A stretch of DNA of 52,955 bases from Klebsormidium nitens (taxonomy: Eukaryota > Streptophyta > Klebsormidiophyceae > Klebsormidiales > Klebsormidiaceae). Within the stretch, counting starts at the first letter, position 1. Each line of letters opens with the position of its first letter. The position numbers were made by a program, and so were the translations under genes. Positions 12,401 to 20,978 of the stretch are shown here, piece by piece. The notes beneath the pieces are model-generated. The model was not told the origin of the DNA and did no database searches. It saw only the letters and a list, made by a program, of their open reading frames with translations. Location of the stretch: NCBI GenBank assembly GCA_000708835.1, contig DF237527.1, forward strand, positions 4,049 to 57,003, written 5' to 3'.

Positions 12401-12696
12401 CTGTACACAAGAGCAGAATGACTGTGAGCATCCCAGCCTGCACCAGACATGAGTGCATTCCAAAAACCAGGCAGGACGTCGCAACAAGTTCCCGCGCTGA
12501 TCCTGCAACTCTGCAAGTCTGCAAGTCTATTGGAAATTGACCAGAATTGACGTCATTGGACCTCTTGAGCACACATGCCTTTGCAGTCACCCTACCCAAC
12601 TCCCCGTTCCCGATTCTGAGCACAACTTCCTTCCAGCCCAGTGCTGTCCCAGAAGAGCACTCACCTATCCCAAGGCAGGCGCATGTCGGAAGACAT
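1..12696 (-). CDS. AEP primase + origin-binding-type helicase gene, multi-exon, 3' partial
   Basis: One minus-strand gene can be followed in phase across nearly all exons, from an ATG at 12696 to the left edge. Exons in coding order: 12696-12665, 12400-12232, 12052-11957, 11722-11549, 10975-10901, 10598-10524, 10119-10052, 9989 to about 9510, 9349-9207, 9055-8989, 8561-8397, 7951-7808, 7139-7065, 6759-6685, 6284-6217, an unresolved degraded exon near 5.7-6.1 kb, 5586-5441, 5295-5229, 4599-4435, 3971-3795, 3470-3306, 2819-1519, 440-1. Donors are GTGAGT, GTAAGT or GTGAGG types. The conserved domains lie at the 3' end (primase, then helicase); the upstream exons are acidic or Pro/Ser-rich linkers. 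DNA replication priming and unwinding is the likely role, as in viral or mobile-element replication proteins (inference). Whether all exons join one mRNA, or two overlapping gene copies exist, is open. A helicase frameshift and a stop in one duplicated exon make a decayed gene possible. Confidence 0.6.
532..1400. repeat. Six intronic copies of a 62-bp inverted-repeat element
   Basis: Copies lie at about 532-592, 668-728, 809-867, 960-1022, 1169-1231 and 1338-1400. Each begins near GGCCTACACCTTGC and ends near CAAGGTGTGGACC, so the ends are imperfect inverted repeats of 11-13 bp around a core of about 35 bp. All six lie inside the 1.08-kb intron between the primase and helicase exons. The stretches between copies show no coding signal. 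Confidence 0.85.
1519..2819 (-). CDS. Archaeo-eukaryotic primase (AEP) domain exon
   Basis: A single 433-codon exon lies between a CTCATGCAG acceptor at 2820 and a GTGAGG donor after 1519. The methionine two codons upstream of the exon lies in the acceptor and is probably not a start. The three AEP catalytic motifs are present in order. KPYLDLE (DxE) is near residue 110, KFSLHLVI (SxH) is near 165, and a motif III region with NRGIRLPFCSK is near 220. A Cys/His-rich segment follows (residues about 330-390, several Cys and a C...HxH pattern), resembling the zinc-binding tail of PrimPol and NCLDV-herpesvirus-type primases. The exon would make RNA or DNA primers for a replicating element. It is followed in phase by the helicase exon, so a primase-helicase fusion is predicted. 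It has no internal stop, and antisense ORFs here are shadows. Confidence 0.85.
3050..3260 (+). pseudogene. Plus-strand coding remnant, copy A
   Basis: The plus strand reads an acidic peptide ending in TYVTRLLDKEPEDLDYN and then FDKEDLSRLC. A matching segment occurs at 7560-7745 (copy B), where the same kind of peptide appears in shifted frames. Similarity at the protein level on the plus strand hints at an old coding exon opposite to the surrounding gene. One-base shifts between the copies show it is no longer intact. Function unknown. Confidence 0.35.
3306..4599 (-). CDS. Three homologous symmetric exons (acidic linker repeats), copy A
   Basis: Exons 3306-3470 (55 codons), 3795-3971 (59 codons) and 4435-4599 (55 codons) each begin after a GCAG acceptor and end at a GTAAGT donor. 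All are phase 0 at both ends, so any number can be added or lost without breaking the frame. They encode related sequences: a start of the QELE/GFEG type, a QDERQQL-like segment, a Pro/Ala-rich middle, NEPSR or similar, and an end of the ASxED type. No known domain was recognised; disorder is likely. The same exon occurs twice more at 7808-7951 and 8397-8561. Confidence 0.7.
3542..4979. repeat. Six intronic copies of the 62-bp inverted-repeat element
   Basis: Copies lie at about 3542-3603, 3663-3724, 4210-4271, 4675-4736, 4797-4858 and 4919-4979. The last three are spaced about 122 bp apart with similar spacers, so this trio arose as a tandem array of element plus spacer. All are in introns between the ELE-type exons or just beyond them. 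Confidence 0.87.
5229..5586 (-). CDS. Exon pair of unknown domain, copy A
   Basis: Exons 5586-5441 and 5295-5229 are joined by a consistent phase-2 junction (AA|G). The first encodes MVRRMFEAQGGG and an Ala/Glu-rich stretch; the second encodes MRQSQQHSPREAIGQAE. Acceptors are TTTTCGCAG and CGTTTCAG; donors are GTGAGC and GTGAGG. Both have matching exons in copy B (9349-9207 and 9055-8989) with the same phases, which supports coding use. No domain recognised. Confidence 0.62.
5660..6110 (-). pseudogene. Degraded exon, copy A counterpart of the exon at 9510-9989
   Basis: The region encodes a PIPAPVDEGARAEI-like and HFRTLKGLRPLSNG segment followed by a hydrophobic Ala/Leu-rich stretch, as in copy B. 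Where copy B reads a CAA codon, copy A has TAA in the same frame. The acceptor at the upstream end also differs in phase. Either an intron starts here in copy A (a GTAAGA donor overlaps the stop) or this copy is broken. Confidence 0.5.
6217..7139 (-). CDS. Three small linker exons, copy A
   Basis: Exons 7139-7065 (25 codons), 6759-6685 (25 codons) and 6284-6217 (phase 0 to phase 2) have clean GCAG or CCCAG acceptors and GTGAGT or GTAAGT donors. They match copy B exons 10975-10901, 10598-10524 and 10119-10052 in length and phase. They encode Gly/Ser/Ala-rich, Pro-rich and Lys-rich linkers. No domain is visible. The last ends with a lysine cluster that could act as a nuclear signal (inference). 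Confidence 0.62.
7190..7495. repeat. Three copies of the 62-bp inverted-repeat element
   Basis: Copies lie at about 7190-7248 (diverged), 7324-7385 and 7434-7495. The diverged copy has a direct counterpart at 11030-11091, so it was present before the segmental duplication. The sequence between the copies holds nothing coding. Confidence 0.8.
7560..7745 (+). pseudogene. Plus-strand coding remnant, copy B
   Basis: The plus strand reads EEFKEDGGFEDRDQSS followed by TPYVTDLLEADPEG, then after a shift an EEEDLFGLC segment. It matches the remnant at 3050-3260. It lies in the intron between minus-strand exons 7808-7951 and 7065-7139. Not recognised. Confidence 0.35.
7808..8561 (-). CDS. Two homologous symmetric exons (acidic linker repeats), copy B
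   Basis: Exons 8561-8397 (55 codons) and 7951-7808 (48 codons) are phase 0 at both ends, with acceptors of the ACGCAG or TCGCAG type and GTAAGT donors. They begin with ELERRQDARQRLQG and ELEGGQDVRQSLRG and belong to the same exon family as 3306-4599. Low-complexity, probably disordered. Confidence 0.7.
8023..8752. repeat. Four copies (one partial) of the 62-bp inverted-repeat element
   Basis: Copies lie at about 8023-8082, 8187-8249, 8618-8634 (right end only) and 8691-8752. The partial copy shows that elements can lose one arm. All are intronic with respect to the minus-strand gene. Confidence 0.82.
8989..9349 (-). CDS. Exon pair of unknown domain, copy B
   Basis: Exons 9349-9207 and 9055-8989 join in phase (GA|G). 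They encode RRMPEAQGGG with an acidic tail, then VRQSIQHSPREALRHAE. Acceptors are GTCTCGCAG and TTTTTTCAG. They match copy A at 5586-5229 and have the same phases. Confidence 0.63.
9363..9510. repeat. Perfect 74-bp tandem duplication
   Basis: The 74-bp segment beginning GAGTGCGTGTTTCCG at 9363 is repeated without visible change from 9437. It lies in the intron directly upstream (in gene sense) of the acceptor of exon 9349-9207. The identity implies a recent event. Confidence 0.9.
9510..9989 (-). CDS. Large exon, copy B, unknown domain
   Basis: Open from a GGTTAG acceptor at 9990 in phase with the preceding exon (CA|G). It encodes a PIPAPMDEAARVDI segment, HFRTLEGLRPHPNG and an Ala/Leu-rich hydrophobic stretch. 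The 3' donor is not resolved: comparison with copy A suggests a one-base deletion near the end, and GTGATG at about 9508 is a candidate donor. An intron ending at the CACAG near 9800 is also possible. No family recognised. Confidence 0.5.
10052..10975 (-). CDS. Three small linker exons, copy B
   Basis: Exons 10975-10901, 10598-10524 (25 codons each, symmetric phase 0) and 10119-10052 (ending in phase 2). Acceptors are TGTGTGCAG, GTTGTGCAG and CCCCCCAG; donors are GTGAGT, GTGAGC and GTAAGC. They encode linker-like sequence such as GPFRTPSHPAVEPR and a terminal KKK cluster. Confidence 0.65.
11030..11396. repeat. Three copies of the 62-bp inverted-repeat element
   Basis: Copies lie at about 11030-11091 (diverged), 11182-11243 and 11335-11396. 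These are the rightmost full copies seen; none was found in full in the 41 kb that follow. A short GA-rich tract (11095-11135) lies between the first two. Confidence 0.82.
11549..12696 (-). CDS. First four exons of the primase-helicase gene
   Basis: Start at 12696 with an ATG read as MSSDMRLPWD, then a GTGAGT donor. Exon 2 (12400-12232) continues in phase and encodes a Ser/Asp/Glu-rich tract ending GPSFYRALNNE. Exon 3 (12052-11957) ends in a basic KRKRK cluster, a possible nuclear signal. Exon 4 (11722-11549) carries another ARKRRR cluster. Phases all agree (AG|T, then 0, 0, 0). Splice signals are strong, including acceptors GTGTACAG, CTGTACAG and CTTCGCAG. The acidic/basic composition fits a nuclear DNA-transacting protein. 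The start is chosen because the frame and donor fit, and no earlier exon was seen. Confidence 0.6.
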
Positions 12697-13463
12697 GGCA
12701 GCTCAGCTGGCGTACGCAGCCAGCCTTTTAGCACCCAGAGCTCAGTCAGGTTTCACAGCCTGATCAGCTTCAGCTGCTGGTCGTCAGCACCAAGTCTGCG
12801 CTTCACAGGGTTGACCTAGCTTCACCTTACTACAGGAAGTCTCAGTGGCATGAAACTCCTACCATAAAGGCAGGCAGTACTGAGTCACGAAAGGAGCAAC
12901 GACTGCAGGTGGCGTGTCCGCAGGCAAACCCGCATGTCGTTTGGAAAGCTGGGAGAGGGTTGAGAAGGAAGCTGAGGGTTTCCAGGAAAGCTCATCTGCA
13001 AATGAAAGGATTGAGCGAGAGATTGACTCTTTATATCCCATGGGCAGGTAAGTTCAGTCGAACACTGTGCATGATCCAGTAAAGCTGCAACCTCTGCTTT
13101 GTTGGTAGGCTTCTGCGTCGGCAGAAGCTTCCAATCCCTTCCAGATTGAAGCTTCTGCTGCACTGGCCTTGTCAGAGCCTGACTCAGACTGCTGAGTCAA
13201 GCAGAACTTTCGCCTTGTACTGAACCCTAGCCGGCCTTGGCATGGCGCACCCAAGACTCGGACGCACCAAGGTTCCCGCCATTTTGCTGCCAGCTGGACT
13301 CGGACGCGAAGAAAGTTCAGCAAAGCCTGTCTTCTTGTTCGCACAGCCTTGAGCGCGCGCTGCTCGCGAAGGGTCGTTCGGGCGACGAAACCTTCTGGAC
13401 ATCTTTAGTGCGGTGGCAGGCGCCGCCTCCACTGGTCTCTGTGGGACGTCACCGGTAAGGTGA
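12697..13463. promoter_or_regulatory. Divergent intergenic region between primase gene and CRN/RHS gene
   Basis: These 767 bases separate two head-to-head start codons, so both promoters should lie here. A TTTATAT sequence at about 13028 is a possible TATA element for the plus-strand gene, but its distance to the ATG (about 430 nt) would imply a long leader. No operator or other motif was identified. Confidence 0.4.
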
Positions 13464-16400
13464 ATGGCGTCTGCCGCAGTGCTCTTTAAAGTGGCTGGGG
13501 CAAAATTCGTATGTTCGCGCGGGCAGGCAGACATCGCCCCTGCAACGCCCCAGCGATTTGCTTTCGGGACACTTCGTCCATCTCTGTATGAGGGATTGAG
13601 GCTGGGCCGTTTTCATACCGACTACAGGGTGGGGTCAGGATTGAGGCGCTTCTTGCCAAGGGCAGAGATTCCCCAGGAGGGAGCAGAGTCTCCCGGAAGT
13701 TCCAACTTGGTTGACAGCGTGCCTCAGGCTGAACAGGTCAAGGATGAGGCACAGGCTCTCAAGTCGAGCATCAAGCGTGTGGAGAAGGAGATTGACGATG
13801 TGGAGAACCAGATTAAGATTGCTGCGGCTGCAGGCAAGAACACAGATTTCTTGCAGCAGAAGGAGGTCGCGCTGCGGCAGAAGGAGGCCGCGCTGGAGCA
13901 GCGACTGACCGCGCTCGCACAGGCGGAGGTGGAAAAATTGAAGCTGCAGCAGACACCAGGTACATCTCCCGTCCTCTTACGCATGGAGAGCTGTCTCCTT
14001 GAAGCAGCCCGGCAAATTAGCGCATAGATGTGAATAAGACCATGAGCAGCATTCTGCTGCCAACGTTGTGCTGCAGGCAATTCCCCTGCTGCTTGTCGAT
14101 GTTTCGCAAAGAGAGTGGTAGGGCACACCGCACAGAGGGTTTCTATTTGTCTTTGCCTGCAGTTCAGGAGTCTGCTCAATGAGCCATGGTAACCTGTCTC
14201 GATTGTTGCTGCTTAAGAAGGGTTTTTGTATCTGTGTTTGCCTGAGGTTGGTGTGTTGCTCTGTGAGTCATGGCACTTGCAGACGGAAAGGTTTTGCGGT
14301 GCAGAGAAACTACTTCAACCTCATAGCCTGCTCAGCAGTTACAGTTGGCTTATCCAGTGACTGCATGTGGAATGCTAACAGATAGCTTCTGTCGTGTGCA
14401 GCGGCGGGGGTTCCAGACCCTGCAGTCTTGGGTAAGTCTCTGTACCTGTCTCCACCGGTCGGCGCTGTGTGCCGAAGCGCTTGTCGCACCTGTCAGCATC
14501 GTTTTCTGACTGGTGTAGAGTTCCTGCATTGGCGTAATCCAGGTTCTGCCACTGGGCAGTGCCCACCACAAAGGCGACTCGCTTCGTGGAGGGCTGGTGT
14601 GAAGTTTCTTGCATCCGAACGAGAGTGTCTAATCTGCCGGTGGTCAGCTTCCACCACAACGATGGTCTGCTTCTTCTTCCAGAGAGGCTCCAGAAGTACG
14701 CTGAGCTCATTGCGCATGCGGACACCGCCAGTGGAGTCATTCAGATTCCGCCCGAGCTTAGGGAAGGACTGCCACCAGGCCTAAAGGACAGCATTCTAAT
14801 TCGGGAGTGCTACTGCATGGTGCTGAAGAAGCTCGAGGCTCTTGGGGACGACTTTGCGGTTGTCCTGAGTGGCACCCCGGGCATCGGAAAGTCTGCCATT
14901 GCTGTCCTCCTACTGCACCACCTGGCAGAGCAGGGGGCACAGGTGGCCTACAGGTACACTTACACCTCTCTTGGCTGGCCAAATCTGTAACTGCGTGCTC
15001 TAACTTGTGTCGCTGAGCACGTTGCTTCTAACAAGGCCTTCCTCAACAAGAGAGATGCTTCCTTGTTCTGTGCCAACCCTATGTGCCAACTTTATCAATC
15101 TGCCTCACAGGTACATGGACACCATCAACAAGGACACCATAATCTTCTTCGATTTCTCCAATCCGTCTGCGATCGACGTCAAACAGGCCTCGGAAGGCGA
15201 TGCTGACTGGCGATCCCTTCGAGGTAAGCAAACAGGTGTCATGATATTGCAACTGTGAAACCCTTGTTTGGCATCCAAGTGTAATTGGCTTCTGGCTTCA
15301 GATCATTGTAAAGGGCTCATGTTGGTTGATGCTCGATGGGAACACACTTCGCTTTTGAAACCAGGTGACCGTGTAATCACCTAAAAAAACGCACTCTCTC
15401 TGGGTCTTGGCTATTGACGAAGTGGTGTGTGACCGGGCTCTGCTCGCGTTCACCAGCACTGATTAGCCAGAGATAGCAATGATTGTCCTCTCTGGCTACA
15501 GCTCTCTGCAAGCGCTCTTCTGTCTGGCTAGTACAAGATGGACGAGCTCCCCGCGAGACGCAGTTCCCGGGTGAAGGCCGCTGGGTGGTGCTGTGCTCGC
15601 CAAATGCAGACAATTATGCGGAGTTCGTCAAGGGGAAGTAAGTATTTGGACCGAAGTCGACAGATGCTCTAAAGCGATTGCTTCATGGACAGAGAGATGT
15701 GGGACCTCATTGTGGTCTAGGATTTGAGATCTTGCCCGAGCCCGCAAAGCTGATTTTCCTTGCTGCTCGTTCCTTCATCTTATGCTGTTCTCTTATAGGT
15801 CGATTGAATCCTGGCTGCATGTCTTCGGCGGTTGCAGCCCTGGCAGGATGTTACTAGATCCTCTCAGGTTTTCTGATCACTTGAAGTTTCGCTGGCCTAC
15901 ACCTGCGTCTCTCATCAAGTCATCGGGCATAGACAGACTTCCACCCCGTCTGACCCCTTGCTCTTGCCACAGCAGGCACTTTGCTTCTGTGACCTGCTCT
16001 CAATCTGCATTAATGTCGCAGGCACGCTGAAGTCTGGTGGCTCCCTGTGTGGACGCTAGATGAGTTGCTGGACTGCCGGCAGCGCCTCTACCCTCACGTG
16101 TCGCAAAAGCAGACGGAGGATCGGTTCGAGCAGTTTGGCGGGGTCGTCAGGAGCGTCTTGGCGGACCCCGGCCGATCGTTTGAGCGTCTTGCGAGGTCGC
16201 TCTCAGCTTTGGAGGCGGTGAACCTGTATCGCCTTGGCGCAGCAGCTTTGAAGAGCGCCATGAGGCACGCATTTGCGCACATTGAAGTGAGTCACCTTGA
16301 GGCAAAGGAGGGTCGACTGAAAGCCGACCATTCAGAAGTCGGCTTGGTCTTTGTTGTGCTCGTGTCTTTCGCCTTGGTTGGCATGCATATTTGCAGTGGA

Positions 16401-17397
16401 AAGGCAGGTGGCGCAGTTGGCGCAGTGCCTGGCTTTCATAGGTCTCCAGCATGTATACGACGGCATCCACTCACTTGCAGAGGGACAATTAGCGCTTGAC
16501 CTCCTTGTTCATCTGTCCATGTAGGCGACGAAAGATCTGGAGTTTGACGGGTTTCGTCTCGGTTCGCCGCGCATCGGGGACCTCGTCTTTCAAAGAGCCA
16601 AGGACGGCCGATGGCAGGACCTAGTGGACCTACTGCACGCGGCTGCCAGCAATTCTAGGGTCGGCGAGATGTCAGGGTCCTCGTTGGAGGCGTACGGGCA
16701 TGTGAGGTGCGTCCTGGGCGTAGACCTGGACGACGACGACATCAAGGAGGTGTTTCGAAAGCGACGCGGCCGGCCTCGGAAGCAGGAGGGAACGAAGGAG
16801 GGAGCGAGAGAGGGCGGGGAGGTGTCCGCGAATGACTCGGGTCAGTCGAGAAAGCGGGAGGAAGCGGTTGAAGAGATCAAAGAGGCGTTCTGGAGCTGCA
16901 AGGATTTTGTGTCCGACAGCAAGGAGGAGGGAATGAATCTGGCGGATCTGAAGCACACGTACCTCCGGCCAACCACAAGAGATCAAGAGTCGTGGGATGG
17001 GCTACTTTGCCCCGGTGGCGATTGGATCTATGCTGTCCAGTTCACGCGCAACCCCGGGCATGGGATCAGCGCGCAAGGGATTTCGGACCTTCTGAACCGC
17101 ATCGGAAGAAAGCAGCTTCGAGTAGTCCTTGCGGTTCCAGGAGAGAAGTTTGATAACTATGGTTGGCAGCCGTGGACCGGTCCCAAGAGAAAAGGTGTGG
17201 ATGGGGAGATGGTCATGACAAAAGGCGCTCTTCCAGAGAACGAGGTCCCTCCCAAGCTGAAGAGCATCAAACAATGGGTGGTTCGTCTGAAGCTGCCTGA
17301 AGCGGGGGACGATGTTCCGCGCATCCCCGAAAATATGTTAGTGTTGCCTGACAAAGAATTGTCCGATGATGACTTGTCTGACGACTTGTCCAGATAG
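13464..17397 (+). CDS. Crinkler/RHS-like protein: coiled coil, P-loop NTPase, nuclease-like C terminus
   Basis: Seven exons join in phase to about 727 residues: 13464-13959, 14402-14431, 14683-14953, 15111-15223, 15502-15637, 16022-16286, 16525-17397. The N terminus is basic and free of acidic residues for about 20 positions, like an organelle presequence. A coiled coil with LRQKEAALEQRL follows. The NTPase carries Walker A VVLSGTPGIGKS and a Walker B-like VWLVQDG. Then come VLCSPNADNYAEF, a WWLPVWTLDELLDC segment and FGGVVRSVLADP, all typical of RHS/Crinkler proteins. The C-terminal domain (YLRP, then YAVQFTRNPGHGIS, then VVLAVPGEKFDNYGWQ) resembles their restriction-nuclease-like end; an acidic RGRPRK-type hook region precedes it. 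Family members are linked to transposons and to secreted effectors of oomycetes and fungi; the role here is unknown. The reading frame is open throughout. Confidence 0.8.
14148..14272. repeat. Diverged tandem duplication in intron 1 of the CRN/RHS gene
   Basis: A segment of about 42 bp (TGTCTTTGCCTGCAG to GAGCCATGG, 14148-14189) recurs about 83 bp downstream (14231-14272, TGTGTTTGCCTGAGG to GAGTCATGG). Both hold acceptor-like CTGCAG or CTGAGG sequences. Confidence 0.6.
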
Positions 17398-17456
17398 AAG
17401 TAGATTGTGCAACGTGTCCAGATAAAAGTAAATCGTGCAAGAGACGTGGCAGAATG

Positions 17457-17696
17457 TTAGTCAGATGTGGAGAACCGACGCCTCAGCAAGAGCTCAAGCT
17501 TGTGTAGCTCAATGTCTTTCCTCTCTTGCTCTTTCAACAAGGTTAATGTCTCTAGACATCGGCCATGCTGAATTGCAGAGAACCAAGTCTCTGGTGTAAG
17601 CATGTCTTGATGGTACATAAACATACCCAATTGCCCGAGTGAAGCCCGGGATTCGCAGCATACAGTCGTGTGCTTTCCCATGAAGACTTTCCGCAA
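17457..17696 (-). CDS. Hypothetical small ORF (79 codons)
   Basis: An open frame with a basic, Leu/Glu-rich C terminus (LKEQERKDIELHKLELLL) that could form a helix. It may be the last exon of a transposase- or retroelement-derived gene, but no upstream exon or domain was found. It may equally be chance. It lies tail-to-tail with the CRN/RHS gene, 60 bases away. Confidence 0.2.
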   Translation of the reverse strand: MRKVFMGKHTTVCCESRASLGQLGMFMYHQDMLTPETWFSAIQHGRCLETLTLLKEQERKDIELHKLELLLRRRFSTSD

Positions 17697-17699
17697 TCA

Positions 17700-19153
17700 C
17701 GCTTTTGAGTGGGGTCTCAAAGGTTCCGAGGAAACACGATTGTATCGTATGACATTGCTTAAATATTACGGGCGCGAGAAGCCAATCAACCTCATATTTT
17801 ATGCGGACCTTTAGTCGATGCTGCTATCATTTGCTTATGACAACAATGTGTAATTAAGTCAAAGGTCTGATAATGACCATGCAGATTTGCTGTTGGCCTA
17901 CATGCATGAGTGGGTGGTTCGACATCTCCTTCCCTACTATATGAAGGTTAGGCTTTGGGCACATCCGATCCCTCGCGAAGCTTGGTCAACACTCCTGCAA
18001 CCTGGCTGTCTACGTCCACCGCAGTCCTTTTGAATATGATGTGCAAGCATACTGCGGCGATGCTAGAATATCAGCATCCATCACTCTCCCCTAGCTCCGC
18101 CCCTCAGTCTCTCGGCGAAAAGATGCCCCTCGCCTTTCGGCGGATGCTGAACACCCCAGTCTCGCAGGATGAAGTACAGCGTACCTCAAATGCCATCATG
18201 CGTCACCGTGTGCGCTTTCCACCTTGGGAACAGAGTATGCTTCGACACTAAGCAACTCCTTGACGCACTCACACCGCCGATCGAATCCCCGGGTGAGGAA
18301 CGCCCAGCAACACTGTGGTGAACCACTGATACGTGAACCGCAGTGCATGCCTGAAGAGTTTTTTCAGTTCCGAACTTAGCGTTTTCGCAGTTCAGGGTAC
18401 CCCCCGGGCTCCGGAGCCGGCGAGCCTGGGCGACCAGGTTGCGGAGGCAAAGCCTTCCAAGCGAAAGGGGGGGGCACGTGGCGGCCTTAGAGTGGTTGGT
18501 TTTATGCCGTTCAACAGATGGTTAGTTGGGTTAATTTGAGCTCTTCAATTAAACTTCAAAGTTCAAATTTCGAAGGGAAGGAACTTTTCAGCGACCTGCG
18601 AAAAGGAATTTACTGTACGTTCATGCCCATTTAGGGTTTCGCCTCTTAGAACCTATTTGCAGGGTTGGTTGTGCAGGCCATCTGAAGGATCCCAGCCGTC
18701 TGATGTCGCGCGCGCTCTCTCGGTATGAGGTGGTCTGTCTGGGGCTAGTCAGGAATCGGGCAGAAAATCGCAGAGGACCCAACTTTCCTCCAACTCCAAG
18801 CCCAGATACAGAAAGCGACGGGAGTACAGGGACTGGCTAAAGAGATCCAGAGAAAGGCGTCGCAATATACCTATGATTAAATTTACGGGTCTTGATTACG
18901 GAAGCCGCAAAGTTCTACTGTTGGTCAGGAGCCCGTCGACAGGAGCGCCGCTTGCAGGCAAACCAACTCACAGCGTGCTCACAGCGGGCGAGCAGTTTGG
19001 CGCAACTCTGAGGAGTAGGACTCGAGGATCCTCAGAGGCGGGGGGCTGAGCATCAGAAGACTCGCGGAATAGAGGCAGTGGTAATTAGTTGCAAAAAGGG
19101 AGCAGCAGTTTACAGCTGTAGTCAATTCGGGCGTAGCGCGGGAGGCCGCAAAC
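17700..19153. other. Intergenic stretch, nothing recognised
   Basis: Short ORFs here have no protein-like features. The last part (18.9-19.15 kb) precedes the small membrane protein gene and probably holds its promoter and leader. No repeat or RNA gene was seen. Confidence 0.5.
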
Positions 19154-20978
19154 ATGGAACAAAGGGCGAGGCTTTTGCTTGGCTTTGCGTTGCTCGCTGC
19201 GGCCGCAAGCGTCGGTGAGATCTCACACCAATTTCCGGGCTGTTCGTTTCGGCTCTTGCTTCTATGAGCATTGCCAAGGGTATGTTCGTCATAAGTAGCA
19301 TATGCTATCGCGCGCTTCTGATTTGGGTCTGAGTCATCCGATCAGAAAGCCATTGTGAAATGGATGGGGCAGCATTGCAAGGTACTGGACTCACCATGGA
19401 GTGAATTACTTACACAACATGGAATCCCACTCAAAAAGCTTGCTTCGTTGCTTGTCCAGGGCAGCATTAGGTTCTGCAGAGTCTCACTCGCCGACAGTTT
19501 ATCTTCTACTCTGGATTCTTGAAGCATCCTTGCTCTTCAGACCACAGCTTTTGGCTATGATTGAAGTCAGTGAAGACGCAAACAGCTCAACGAGGCTGCA
19601 TAGCTGCCAAGATGGTCAGATTAGAAGCCGCCAACATGGCACAGCCAGAACTTTCCAATTGCCCTGCCACAGCGGATGCTCCTCGTGAACGGAATGTCAG
19701 CATCAAATTGACACAGCTTAAACAGTTCTGCCCCTGTCTATCGCCATCAGTTCTTGCGGTGACAAGACGTGCAAGCAACGGAGCTCTTGGTTGCAGCTGC
19801 TGAGATACTTCGAAGGTCGAACGTGGGGTACAAAAGCCCATGCAGTTGTTGGGGCTTCCAATAAGTATTCTTTGGACCAAGCAGGGCTCTGCAGAACCGC
19901 AGTGGTACAGTCCTCCACGTATTTAGGAGCTCCTGGCAATAGCATTTTGCTGATGGTGGATTGAGGAGCGCCAATTTCCAATGACTTGGTTCTTGAGCTG
20001 CCTTTTACCCCTTACACCATCCTAAACGTCTTTCGTCAGACTTCAGGCTTGACAAGCTCATCAAATCACGTTCTCTTTCGTTTCCAGGATATGCCCAGAG
20101 TTCCGAACAGGAGCCTTACCTCGTCTTTCCAGGTGAGACTCGGAGCCCCGAATAATCTGCGTCTTAGAGTCTCCTTTGTTCCAGCTTCCTCTGAATCATG
20201 ACAGGACCATTAAAGTAAGTAGGTTGTTGGCAAGACACCTACTTCAGGTTTGAAAGGCATTGCTAGAGTATCTTTGACGAGCTTTGGCAGATTTCTATGG
20301 GTTACTTGGTCCAATACAAAGGTATGATCTTAAGCCATTTACTCCCACCTTCTTCACGACCCACCCCTAAGGCATCCAGTGCACGTGCAACTGCAGAAAA
20401 AGCCCCCGCACGGTCCTAGGATTAGTAAGCACCACCAGCCGTCACTGTCTGAAGAAGGGCAGCCACTACGAGTTGGAAAAAGTAGCATAGCGAGCGCCAA
20501 ACTTGAAGAGCTAACGAGGGTGTACATGGACACGCTTACAACTATCTGACGTAGGAGGGCCACTGTGCACTGTGCGCCCCTTAGCTCTTTTGTCACCTGA
20601 AGCCGTTTGTTTCTGCCCGAGCATAAGATGCTGATTAAGGGTGACCGGTGCTGACGGAAGATCGCTCCAGAAGGTGACACGCCCTTTCTAGTCAAGCGCT
20701 TGATTCAATCCCGATTCAATTGACGGTACGTGCTTCTGACTTTGACAGGCGGCCAGGGCCCCTTCATTCCGCACAAGCCGCCTCGGAAGGACGGCATCAG
20801 CCCGAATGCTTCGGCGGGTTTCATCACCGGTTTCTCCATCGTGTTCTGCGTCCTACTGCTGCTGACGACGGCCGTCATCAAGCTGTATGCTGACGTCAAG
20901 CGGCTCCGGGCTGATGTGGATGCCCACCGCGCACAGGAGGAGAGCCGGCTGATCCTTTCGGGGGGGGGCAAGTTCTGA
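19154..20978 (+). CDS. Small single-pass membrane protein with signal peptide (three exons)
   Basis: Exons 19154-19214, 20088-20132 and 20749-20978 join in phase (G|GA, G|GC) to 111 residues. Exon 1 encodes a basic start and a hydrophobic core (RLLLGFALLAAAASV), which looks like a signal peptide. Exon 2 and the start of exon 3 give a short Gly/Pro-rich luminal or outer segment. A transmembrane helix follows (FITGFSIVFCVLLLLTTAVI), then a charged cytosolic tail with LRADVDAHRAQEES. Splice signals are good (CGTTTCCAG, TTTGACAG; GTGAGA donors). The predicted type I topology, domain order and phase agreement make a real gene likely, although no family was recognised. The two introns are about 870 and 620 nt. 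Confidence 0.68.

Noticed and set aside
17955-18251. Plus-strand ORF of 98 codons
   Set aside because: No recognisable motif, no splice context and an ordinary composition; likely chance.
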